A stretch of 64,000 nucleotides of DNA, taken from Paraspadella gotoi. Its lineage: Eukaryota > Chaetognatha. The translations under genes were made by a program, and so were the position numbers. The DNA is taken from assembly GCA_051294375.1 (NCBI GenBank), contig CM119263.1:12441723-12505722 (forward strand), read 5' to 3'. This document shows, in pieces, positions 24,878 through 36,902 of this stretch. The stretch's first letter is position 1. Each line of letters opens with the position of its first letter. The notes below the pieces were generated by a model. The model was not told the DNA's origin, ran no database searches, and saw only the letters and a list, made by a program, of their open reading frames with translations.

Positions 24878-26549
24878 TTATTCTGAATTAGTTTTTGGAA
24901 GGTTGATAATTCCATCATCAAAGTTGACGCGCTTGATTTCTTCCCCTCTGGCTGCCAGAATCTCCTCGATATTTTTTTCAGAGTCCCTGTCGATAAGACA
25001 TAAGCCATTAGGTGAATAATTATAATCGAAATTAAACGGAAAATAATAAAAATAATCCTATTTCTAAGAGAAAAATCTTAAAAGCATAAGGATCGTCGCA
25101 ATCGCATAAGAAAAATCTGGATTGACGACAAATTTTGACACTAAAAAAATTAAATTTTAGAAAGAAAATTAATTTATAAACAGAAAGAAAAAGAAAAAAA
25201 AAGAATAATAAATATAAAACAGTAAAATAACTTATTTTCGAGTTTAATTTTAAGCAAGTGCTAAGTCTGGAAAGACATTATTGAAGGTACTTTTGTTTTA
25301 CTTTTAGCCCGCATAAGCGAGGAGTTTGATCGAATGCAACCTCTCTAAACACTGTCAACATTCCCAGACAAAAGACAAAGTGAAACTCGAATCAGTCTGA
25401 CGAAGTGAAGTAAAGACTATAGACTATAGTGAAGTAAAATGAAGTAAAGTAAAATAAAATAATAAAGTAAATATATATTGAAAAAAAAATATTATTCTGA
25501 TTGATATTTAGAATATTTAGGAAAAAAAATCCACAAAAATCTCGGATGTAAATTTGGGAATAAATGGCGATAATAAAGTTTTTAGAGGGAAAAAATTATT
25601 CAGAGAGAGAAAGAGAAAGAAATAAATCAAAAGGCAGCAGCAGAAGCAGCAGGAGAAAAGAGAGAAAAAGAATAAGCCCTGCAGAGTCAGCTGCAGACTC
25701 AAAAGGCAGCAGCAGAAGCAGCAGGAGAAAATAGAAAAAGAATAAGCCCCTGCAGAGCCAGCTGCAGACTCGTTTTTTTTCCCTATGAATCAGTGACTAG
25801 GGAAAAGAGAGAGGGAGAGAGACATGTCATTAAAAGAGAAAAGAGAGAGAGAAATATAAAAATAAAAGAGAGAAAACTTGTTTGTTTTGATAAAACGTAA
25901 TCAAAACATATTTAATAACTGTCCAGACTCAATTTTAAGCACATCGATGATGAGAAGCTGTATATAAATTTTCAGCTTCATACACCCAAATTTAATCATA
26001 AAAAGGCGATCTATAATTTGGAAAGATCTATAATTTGGAAAGACAACGACGACGCCACTTATGCGCAAAAGCGTTACAATATCGTCGCAAACGCTAAGCG
26101 ATTGCGTCGATTAAAAGTTTGAAGATATTCTGAACAAACATCGCTTTGTCTTTCTTAATTTTATTTTCTATACTTAATTTTATTGTGTTAAATTACCTGA
26201 ACCACCCGAGATTGTCGGCGATAAGATGACGATTTTCGCAACCGTCACAAAGCACGATAACAACGCCCTTCTCGTATGAGTTCTTATTAATGAATTTCTC
26301 AACCCGAGAGCCACACACTTTACAGGTGAACCCGAGAAAAAGTTTTCCTTGGATTTTCGCTAGGGGTATCGGGGTAGAGTTGTAGAGGGTGGAGAACGAT
26401 TGAAAGGATCGAGACGATTTCAAGAAAGACGAAGCAGCGATCGATGAAATCAATTGCACGCCGGAACGCGTTTGCCCGATCTTATATGAGAAGTTCACGA
26501 AATGACGAGACCCCACCCCACGCAAAACGCGAATCAAACCGACAGACAT
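24878..26549 (-). CDS. DNLZ: DNLZ (mtHsp70-escort protein, DNL zinc finger), 2 exons
   Basis: Mitochondrial DNL-type zinc-finger protein (Zim17/HEP), which keeps mitochondrial Hsp70 soluble. Exons 26197-26549 and 24878-24986 join in phase to 153 codons. The Arg/Ser-rich N-terminus fits a matrix-targeting signal. The zinc finger reads FTCKVCGSRVEK, then VLCDGCENRHLIADNLGWF, with two CxxC pairs. The second exon supplies EKNIEEILAARGEE, the family's conserved tail. The stop codon is embedded in AATAAA, a possible polyadenylation signal. Its ATG is only 15 nt from the MRM2 stop codon. The 1.2-kb intron is nearly all element A. Confidence 0.95.
25071..26116 (+). repeat. Element A copy, about 1.05 kb, in the DNLZ intron
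   Basis: Starts with AATCTTAAAAGCATAAGGAT followed by CGTCGCAATCGC and ends with GCGATTGCGTCGAT. It includes GCAGCAGAAGCAGCAGGAG repeats, a TGCAGAGCCAGCTGCAG block (twice), GA-rich tracts and CACATCGATGATGAGAAGC. Much of it recurs in noisy form at about 29380-30440. Confidence 0.7.
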
Positions 26550-26564
26550 TTTGTTGTAGCCGAA

Positions 26565-27698
26565 TCACTTGCGGAGCTTAAAGTCCCTTGCTAATACGAA
26601 TATTTCCGAAGAATCGGTTCGACTGGATTCGGGTTTTACGATATTGACTCTTGAAAAGTTTGTTGTTAATCCTAAAAATAATTGTCAAAACAGCAAGATA
26701 TCCGTTAGGTTAAAAAAAAAATCTAGCTCACCACGAACCACAGCGTCGGTGTGGTAGCCGTCCCACAACTTGAAGAGAAGTATTCCCCCCGGCTTGAGAA
26801 AGTGACGCGCGAGGGAAAAAGCGGATTTTGCCAGGTGACCAATGACAACTTGATCGTGTTCAGCAACGCCGGTGCTGTTGGGAGCCATGTCGCTTAAGAC
26901 GACGTCGATGCATCGCGGATTGAGCTGATGTTCTTTGCGGAGAAACTGTCGGGTGTATTCCCCGAGAACCTCCGTTATCTTCGCTCGAGTGTCGTCCGCA
27001 TTTATGTCAGTATGGGACAGGAAAAGGGCCCCTTTGAGGGGAGCTATGGCGTTAAGGTCGAAGCCAATGACGATTCCCGATTCGGGCGACTCGGCAAAGC
27101 TCAAAATCTCCGACTCTTCAAAGCCGACGGGGCGTTTGTGGAAGTTAAGTAGCTGCCTGCAAAATGACAGTGGTTATTAATGAAGTACAAGCAAACTATA
27201 AAATTACACAAACGAACAAACTTATGATAGTCCGCCATAAATGCCAAACAGACAGGACCAACTATCTCCTATTCAGTCTCCTCTAGTTAGGTCCTAAGTA
27301 CTGACCGAACGGATTGAGGTTTTTCCCCAATGTGTCTTCCCCTTGTTCTCTGAACCGCGACTTGAGACCAAGATCCAGGAGCTGCACCGCAATCGAGAAT
27401 GATCTGTCCTCGGGAAAAGATAGCGTGCTTATCGTCAATCTCAAGCAGCTTGAAGGCACTTCGGGCGCGGTAGTTTAGCTTTGCAGAGGCCTGACGACGA
27501 ATGAGGACAACAGTTTCTACGAGGAAAACGTCATGTTTACGGACTGATCTCCAAACGAACCTTGACGTATGGGTCACGTTTCTGCCGCTCCAGCCATAAA
27601 CTGCTACTTTGTGATTTTTTCCGTAAAGAGGAAATCCATAGGAATCTCGTTATTTTAAGATCGAAAGAAAGGATATTAAACTTCGTGGTTAAAACCAT
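26565..27698 (-). CDS. MRM2: MRM2 (mitochondrial rRNA 2'-O-ribose methyltransferase, FtsJ family), 4 exons
   Basis: RrmJ/FtsJ-fold methyltransferase of the mitochondrial large rRNA. Exons 27561-27698, 27306-27490, 26732-27156 and 26565-26671 join in phase to 284 codons (human 246). Landmarks: [29 protein letters not shown], the SAM-binding [49 protein letters not shown] and [18 protein letters not shown]. These cover the K-D-K-E catalytic set of the family. The basic, hydroxylated N-terminus suits mitochondrial import. DNLZ, also mitochondrial, begins 15 nt downstream. Confidence 0.95.
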
Positions 27699-27979
27699 CT
27701 GTCGAAATTGTTCGTGATTAAAAACATCTCTCAGGTAAATAAAGATTTTTTTTGCCGTAAATTGAAATAAAAAAAAACTAATTGTAAATTGTAGAATGGC
27801 ATAAAAACGTAGAAATAACAAATCTTGAACACAAATTCGTCCTTAACATTAACATGAAAGAAAATAACGGTAATAGGCTTACTCAATTGGTAATGAAATG
27901 ATCAAGAGCAGCTTTATCAAATTCCGGTTAGCTGAAATAAAGATTAAATGAACCCAAAATCAGCATTTAGCATTCGGTA

Positions 27980-30900
27980 TCAAATTCCCATTTTCTCGGC
28001 CAGTTCTTCTATTTGCTTCAGGACGACGTTTCCGTAGGCGACTGGCTCGAACTTCTTCGCTTCGTAAACTGTGGTCTTCAAGCGAGCCTCGTCGTTGTAC
28101 GTCTCCTAATTAAATTTAGCGTTTAGAAATACGTCGAATTGCTTCACATTTCAAAATAAGATTATAAGTGTATTTTTATAAAACGGACCTCCTTAGCTCT
28201 CATTCGAAAAGTGAATGGTTTAAAATTGACGTCAGCAATGACGTTGTCGTACTCGGTGGGATTGTCTTCTTTAAGTTTTCCGAGCTGATCGGCCGAGACG
28301 TTTAGCAAAACCTCTCCGCTTTCTTGAAACAAAGTCGCCCAACAATTGTCAGAAAAATCGGCTAAATTGACCTTAAATAATTGATAAACGCATAAAATAA
28401 TAAATCGTTCTTTATATTTTTTTCGCGTAATAGGCCAAACCTGCAACATCATGCGCCACTTGAAATTGTCAATTTCTTTTTGGCATTTCTCGCACCTGAA
28501 AACAAAAGAGGAAAATGGCTTTAAATTACAGGGACTTCAATCTGACCGATACGAAAAGACTTGATTAAATTCGTAATTCTTTCACTGTATATTGTTTTTA
28601 TAACATTTATTAGTTAGAAAACTATTTGACATTTATGTTGGCCTAAAAAAGGTAACATTTCTAATAGTATAATCACATTGGCTCTCAAGCTCTCAAGCGC
28701 GTAATCACTTTTCTTCATCAAAATTTTAATAGTTTTATCAATTTAACAATTTTTAATACCGATTATGAATTTAATATGTAAAAATAAAAAAAAATAGTAA
28801 TAAAAAGTCAGTTTGGTAATTTGTTATTACAAAAAAATTTCGTATAAAACCTAACTTATTTAATATTATTTATCAACAAAGTTGTCTTTCGTAATTTTTT
28901 TCCCCACGCTGAAATTTTTATTTTTAATAGATTTTAAAGGGAAATTGTGATGATTATTATCAAGTATTATTCATATTATAATTTTTTTTAAATATTCTGG
29001 TTCGTAATACATTTACTACAATATCTTATTAATCATAAAAATTAAGCACGAAAATTTTTTTTATTGTTTTAATAGAAACTGAAGAATTGATAGAAAGATC
29101 CACTTTTAAAATAACAAGTTTGAGCAAACAATGTCGGATCTGCCTACGAAAATGAATTAATTAATGAATTAATTTTAATATTTAATAATTAATTATAAAT
29201 TTATATACAGCTTAACATCATCATCAGGACAGTTATTAAATATGTTTTGTTTACATTTTATCAAAACAAACAAATATCCTCAATTTTATTTTATGTCTCC
29301 TTTTCTTTCTTTTTCTCTCTCTTAAATTTTGAGATAAGAAGGAGATTTAATTTATTTATGTAACATGAAAGAAATTAAGAAAAAAGAATAATAATATAGA
29401 ATACGAGTAAAATTAACGGTTATTTTGCGAGTTTGTAATTGTTAAGTTTGCAGAGGTGCTTAAGGTCTTGGATAATATGACCATTTTATTGTGAAGGTAA
29501 GCTTTTTGCTTTTACTTTTAGCTCGCTGCATAAGTGCCGAGGAGTTTTGATGGCGATATGAACCTTCTCTTAAACACACTAGTCAATCATTCCAGACAAT
29601 AAGTACAATGTGATAAACTCGAATCAGTCTGACGAGAGTGAGTAAAGACTATAATGACTATATGTTGAAAGTAAAATAGTAAGAGTAAAATAAAATATAA
29701 TAAAAGTAATATATAGGTAAATTGAAAAAAAATATTATCTGATGTGATATTTAGTAATAGTTTAGTGGAAAAAAAATGCCAAGCAAAAATCTCGGATGTA
29801 AATTTGGGTGAAAATGGCGATAATAAAGTTTTTAGATTGGGAAAAATATTATTCAGAGAGAGAAAGAGAAAGAAATAAATCAATAAGTGCTAGGCAGCAG
29901 AAGCAGCAGTAGAAAAGTAGACAGAAAGAATAAGGCCTGCTTAGGTGGTAGTCAGTTTGCTGTGTGCATGATCTGCAATTAAGGTGCAGCAGCAGAATGT
30001 CTAGGCATGTGTTATATAGATTAAGAGTTTAGAGAAAGGAGAATAGAGGTCTCTGCTGCCTCGAGATGCACTATGTCTGTCAGACTCGTTTTTTCCCTAT
30101 GATATCAAGTGCTTAGGGAAAAGAGAGAGGGAGAGAGACATGTATTAAAGAGAGAGAAAAGAGAGAGAGAGAAATATAAAAATAAAAGAGAGAAAATTGT
30201 TTGTTTGATAAAACGTAATCAAAACATATTTAATAACTGCCCCAGACTCAATTTTAAGCACATCGATGATGAGAAGTGTATATAAATTTTCAGCTTCATA
30301 CACCCAAATTTAATCATAAAAAGGCGATCTATAATTTGGAAAGATCTATAATTTGGAAAGGACAACGACGACGCCACTTATGCGCAAAAGCGTTACAATA
30401 TCGTCCGCAAACGCTAAGCGATTGCGTCGATTAATAAAGTTTGAAGATATTTCTGAACAAACATCGCTTTGTCTTTTCTTAATTTTATTTTTCTATACTT
30501 AATTTTATTGTGTTAAATTACCTGGAACCACCCGAGATTGTCGGCGATAAGATGACGATTTTCGGCAACCGTCACAAAAGCACGATAACACGCCTCTTCC
30601 GTATGAGTTTCTTATTAATGAATTTCTCACCCGAGAGCCACCACTTTTGCAGGTGAACCCGAGAAAAAGTTTTTTCCTTGATTTTCGTCTAGGGATATCG
30701 GGGTAGAGTTTGTAGAGGGTGGAGAACGATTGAAAGGATCGAGACGATTTCAAGAAAGACGAAGCAGTCGATCGATGAAATCAATTGCTACGCGCGAAGC
30801 GTTTTGCCGCGATCTTATATGAGAAGTTCACGAAATGACGAGAACCCCACCCACGCAAAACGCGAATCAAACCGGACAGACATTTTGTTGTTAGCCCGAA

Positions 30901-33900
30901 TCACTTGCGGAGCTTAAAGTTCCCTTGCTAATACGAATATTTCCGAAGAATTCGGTTCGACTGGATTTCGGGTTTTACGATATTGACTCTTGAAAAGTTT
31001 GTTTGTTAATTCCTAAAAAATATTGTCAAAACAGCAAGATATCTCGTTAGGTTAAAAAAAAAATCTAGCTCACGCACGAACCACAGCGTCGGTGTGGTAG
31101 GCCGTCCACAACTTGAAGAGAAGTATTCCGCCCGGCTTGAGAAAGTGACGCGCGAGGGAAAAAGCGGATTTTGTTGCCAAGGTGACAAGATTGAACTGTT
31201 GTAATCGTGGTTTTCTCTAGTGTCAATCGCCGGGTGGCTGTTGGAGCTCATCTTAAAAGCATAAGGATCGTCGCAATTGCATAAGAAAAATCTGGATTGA
31301 CGACAAATTTTGATACTAAAAAAAATCAATTTAAAAAAAAAAAATTTATAAACAAAAAAGAAAAAGAAAAACCAAGTGGATCAATAATAATAATAATATT
31401 AAAAATTTTACCCGATAAAGCAATTAGGCATTCTGAAAAAAAAGTCAAACAAAAACAAGCAACTATTTAATATATATAGTACCTGCGAATACTTCTTTGT
31501 TCCTCCCGCTCCGGGAGCCTCCGTAGCATTGCAGCGCGTAACGCGTAGAATAGTGTTTGGCCGGATTTCATCGTTGTCAACGACTTGATTGTAAGTACTG
31601 TTCAGCATCGCGCTGGAAAGGTTGATAAAAAATATTGACGCTATGAAAAAAGCCCTCAATGTTTTTCTGTTAAGAAACAGAATACATACAGAATGCTTCT
31701 ACTTATATTATATTATAAACTTATGCTCGCCCGTTTTATCGATCAGAAAATCGTTTTCGACCAAATTACTGATCCAAATGCAATGAAATTTCGTATAACG
31801 TATCGTATTGGCTATAGAAATTGGAATATCGAGGAGATTTTTAAAATTCCACCAAAAGCCGAGATATGGGCTCCGAAGTTGTCAGCATGGCGGAAAGTGG
31901 CATAATTTAAAAAAAAAGGGGAAAAAATCCAGTTGGAACAGTTGCAGGAATGTTTGCTTGCTCATAAAAAAATATTTTAGCTTTATTTGCATGTCATGTC
32001 AGCTTTCATGTGGCGAGCAAAAATTCGAGGTAAAATGATGGATCATGCATGTTTCAAGAAAAAAATTCCTACAGTTAATAAAAATTGGTTTTTTAAAGAG
32101 CTTTCTTTTTTTTTACAAACGTTTGAACGTAAATGATCAAGAAAAAAAATTTTCGTTAATTTTATGCCCCTATGGCCCTGTATCTCGGCTCAGGGGTAAA
32201 CAAAAAAAGAGTCGATAATCCCATTTGGTTTAATAGTTGGACGAGAAGTCATTCTCGATCAACAAACTCGGGAGAACATTTTCTAATATTAACTTATGTA
32301 TTTGACTTAGCCACAATATTATATAATATATATATCCTACTTAGAAGAAGAGTGAACGCCGTCATGCATAAGAACTCTGTATCTGCCATTGACGTTCTTG
32401 CAGGCTGTAACTTGGATGACGAATTCACGACCGTCATAGTTGCCAGTACACAACTCCGCGACAATGCCTGGAGTCAATCGCGGTTCCATCAGTCTTACAA
32501 AAGAAAATTTAAAGCAAACGAACTGAGCAAAAATAGAAAACATAACAATACAAATAATCAAAAACTTTATAATTATATGTCGACTTTTTCTATGAGCGAG
32601 GGAGAATCTTCAATGATTTTACTGCTTTCTTGCGTATCGTCAAGGGGTTCCGGGTCTTGCCAATTCGTTGCTCACCAGCTACATCTACAGCTACAGTCTC
32701 GTCTATCTCGATGGGAATGTGAGCGATCAGATCATTCCGAATCGATTCTGGGGTCTTCGACATTATCTCTCGCTTTTTCCTCTTTTCTAGTCTCACTCTC
32801 TTGTCAAACTCTTTTCGTTTGACTAAATCACTAAGAAGGGTCTCGTCGTCTTCTGGCAATTCCGTTTTCCTAGTTCGTTTTTTCGTCTTCACTCCTCTTT
32901 CGATCCTCTCTGATCTACGCTCAAAGGTCCCTCCGAGTCGTTTGGCGCTTGATACCCGACGATGCAGTCATCAATTACGTCGCGAGATAGAAGAACGAAG
33001 AAGGCGGGAAGAACATCATTTCTTAGTTGGTTAACAGGCTCGGTAGTGGCCTGGTTAACTTGATAAAGGTCCCGAACCAGCTTCTTCGTCAACTCGGCAC
33101 AGGCGATCACTTTAGATACAGCGTCGCCACGTCCTTTCCAAAGGATTTGGTGAACCGATGAATCGGCCAGGCGATTCACCGCATACTAAAAATAATTTTT
33201 GTATAAAATTATATGAAATCCTTGGACAAGAAAGAAAAATTTTCCACCTAATAATTCGACAACCGAATATTACGTGAATTCGAGTTCTTGCCTTGACTAG
33301 GGATTTGACATTACTCTTTTCCTTGACGTTCATAACGAGGGCGTTGGGGCTGAGACATTCTACGGGAGTTAACATCTCCGTCATGGCATTTCACTGGTTA
33401 AACGGATTGAAAATAAAAAACTAGAGAAGCTACTTGATTAAATAAAACGGGTCTAATAATTCGTTCTATATCTCCATAACCTAAACAACAATAGGATTTA
33501 CATTCGTAACTTAGCTAGAAACTGCTAAAATTGAATTTTTAATTAATGTTTACAATTTTTACATATTTGTAGAGCAGAGGAGCACGTTTTTCATCGACCC
33601 CATAATGGATGAGCAATCTCAATAAAACTTATCGGGGAAGAAAAGCGGTAAAATTTCATAAAACAAGATCCATCCATCCATTGTGTTGCGCCGCAGTGAC
33701 TTTATTTCATGTGTATTTCTCGTAACATGACATGAGGCGATATGACTACAACTTCCTTAGCCTGTATATTTATGACACGCACTGCCTAGAAATTCCGTCT
33801 TTTATTCTTTAAAGTTTTAGGATTTCCTAAAGGGGGCGCTAGCAGTCCCTTAGATTTGAAGTTTTTTTCTGTCTTAACAAATGAACATCAATAAACAAAT

Positions 33901-36863
33901 TATGTGCATTTTTAACGTTAGTGGGACAGACCGACGAACAGACATACCGACCGACAAGTAATTTATAGAGTTGCTCCGCTAGTACTCGCGGCGCAACTAA
34001 AAAAATTTAAGATGAAACTACAAGATTTTGGAATATAACCAATTCTGTAAGAAAAGTTAGTTCTTCAATTCACGTCTAAATTGACTTCGTGTATTATTTC
34101 GATGGTTAGCAGATTAGCAAATTTGAGGAGATAGTATTGGAGGAATGTGTTGTCTAGTTAAGTAACAAAAATGCGTCGTTACTTAACGCCGAATTCTGAA
34201 AACAGCACAATACATACATTTACCATTTGTAAAAAGAATGGAAGCTAATGATTTTAACAAATGATGTATCTGAAAAAAACAAGTGATCCATTTTTCAATT
34301 ATTTCGTCAGATCTGGTCTTACGCCAACGGCTTTTGGAATAAAAACCTTGGCGTACTATTATTCAGCAACTTATCTAAAATGACTAGATATCTCCGAATG
34401 CATAAAATTAATCTGGTTTACAATCCTAAAATGATATGACCGCGTTATTGATTTTAAAAGTTTCTTTTCGTACATTATTCACTTGACCTAATTAAAATCG
34501 AAATCTTCCAAGGGATTTCAAAATTTCTAGAAAGGATCGCCGAGATATGACACTCAAAAAAAATTAACGAGTGTTCCCACAACACTAAAATTCCAGCGTG
34601 CTCATTTCGATTTTTTGTTTTTGATCTGCTGTTGGTCGGCTTCCGGCAAATCATCATATTCCTTCTTTTTGAGGTTCTTGAGCGAGACGTTGGCCGAACG
34701 CAGACCTGTTTTCTTCTTGCTCGAAAATTCTACGCTGTACTCTCGACGACGCCGGAGATGAAAAGTGATAAAGGTCCACATCAGCTTCGCCTAAAAATTA
34801 GAAAAAGTAGTAAACCAGTTAGAATCTTGTGGAGTTCTTCACAATAAAAAATAAAACCCAAAAATACCTGCATCAGACAAATAGCCGTTAGGCAGTTGAT
34901 CCTAATAATTTGAATGTTGTAATTTCCTTCGGCCGTGTTAAGCGTTCCGGCGCTCGGGGACAGCGGGAGCCCATACCAAAAAGTGAGGATAGCCAGAGTG
35001 AAAGACAGAAACCGCGCAATGACGAAGAGGGTGTTGTACCCATAAAAGACGAACTTGGCGACCGTGGGCTGCTCAGCAAAATACAGGAGTCGCCCGACGT
35101 GGCGAAACGCCTCAACCAAATATTGGGAGAGCAACAGGCAGAGCGTGATCCGAGAGAAGTTAAGAGCGTAACCCACTACGGTAAAGATCAGGTAGAAAGC
35201 GGCGTATTGCACTCGGGAAGACAATTCGTCCTTCTTCACTTTCTGGAAGTAAAGTTCTGGGAAACAGTGCAGCCAGTAGGCGAATTTGAATGATGAAGAA
35301 GAACTTGGATACGAAAGGCATGGAGACGTGCTCGGTAGGGTAGCCAACCCAAAGATTAGACAGGTCCCAAACGAGATGCTCCGACAACATGATGTCTACA
35401 CCCCAAACGATAGAAACCAAGTAAAAGACAATCAACTGTCCGGATTCGTTAAATTTGGAATGCTTCAGTTTGGAAAGGTGCATCCGGCGGTTGATTTTAT
35501 CTGCAGCAAAGGAGGAAAAGTTAGTAACTGTGCAAAAAAAAAGGGCGCCACTTTATAACTTTAAATTCCAAACACTAAAAAAATATTTTTTTAAATTATA
35601 GAAAAAATAAATTTTAAAAAAAATTTATGTATATATTATATACATAAATTTTTTTTAAATTTATTTTTTCTATAATTTAAAAAAATATTTTTTTTAGTGT
35701 TTGGAATTTAAAGTTATATAAACTATTACTATCCTTCCGGTATATATATATATATTATATATATTTTTATATTGGTTGTACCAATTTCATAAAAGTCAGC
35801 TCCTTGTATTTTGATGCTAGTGCGGAGTACAATAAGTATTCCCCGATCTAATACTTAAGGGAGTGGTTCTTTTCATACAATTGAAACATTCTTTGAAATA
35901 TTTTCACTTCATTGATAGGAAGCCAGGTACTCTGGGAGTGAATAAATGGGACTGTGAGAGAGTCTTGGTTGAAAAGCTTGCAGGGACCTGCTATGTAATT
36001 ATCTTGTAAAGTGATGGAGGCCTTAAACCACCAAAAGCCTGTCCAAAGTCAGGGGCAAGATAGCTTATTTATTAAATGAATGGATAATTTTTATTTTGGT
36101 TGTACCAATTTCATATATATATATTTTATTTTTAATCTATTACGCCACTTATGCGCAAAAGTGTTACAATATCGTCGCAAACACTTAGCGATTGCGACGA
36201 GAAAAACTTCTTCAGAAATTTACCCTCTGAGGAAAATGTTTATAACTTAGCAACTATCCTAGCTAGAATGTTACGAATTGATGGGAAAAAAGTCAAATAT
36301 ATTTTTATTAGTACAAAAAAATTTTACAAACCGAATGCTCTTCGTTTCGATTATATTACAAGTTTTTTCGTATCACTCCAGGTTGAAGTCCCTATATAAA
36401 CTAGAGAAAACCTCCCTAAGACTAAGTATTGAAAATCTTGACACACAAATTGTGTGTCACAATACCTCCACTTCCCACTTCCGAGGTCGTTGACCTTCTT
36501 GTTACATTTTTCCTGGTTGCACGCTGGGTAGAGCGCGTTGTCTTTTTTCGTGAACACAACGCTTGCTTTAACAGAGTAGTAATCAGGTTTCTCTCCACGG
36601 CCAAGTTTTTCTAGAGTCGTCTGCTTGAAGCACTTCCAGTTAGAACCGATATCGCCGTCTTTGCGTGAGGAGCCCGTCGACAAAGAAGAGAAATCTTGGG
36701 CGTGAACTCCTTCGTTCTCCCACCAACCTCTTAAATTAAAAACGCAAGAATGAACAAGAGTAATACAATTTACTTCATCATACACGTACGTGCATACCTA
36801 CATACATAATACATATTGCACTTTTATTATTAGAGTTAAAACAGGGACAAAATTAGCGATGTT

Positions 36864-36902
<39 letters not shown>

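Larger units (their letters stand above)
31354..36142. repeat. 4.8-kb near-identical direct copy of 38630-43434
   Basis: Runs base for base with 38630-43434 apart from scattered single-base length changes, mostly in homopolymers. It carries RPA1 exons 1-2, the whole RPP25-like gene, and TRAM1 exons 3-4. Both ends sit in or beside element A-type A-rich sequence: on the left it joins at a GAAAAAGAAAAACC run, on the right it switches to an element A terminus (36142-36205). The copy at 38.6-43.4 kb retains open frames and connects to the missing exons, so I take that one as the real locus. Confidence 0.85.

Noticed and set aside
32172-32822. 216-codon plus-strand ORF
   Set aside because: Antisense to RPA1 exon 1 and the RPP25-like copy in the duplicated block; only a stop-poor shadow.
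34910-35293. Plus-strand hydrophilic ORF of 127 codons (also 42191-42892, 233 codons)
   Set aside because: Antisense shadow of TRAM1 exon 3, whose minus-strand frame is clearly the real one.
28496-36465. Second functional TRAM1 and RPP25-like genes
   Set aside because: The copies carry single-base frameshifts and TRAM1 lacks exons 1-2; redundancy or assembly artefact is more likely than paralogues.
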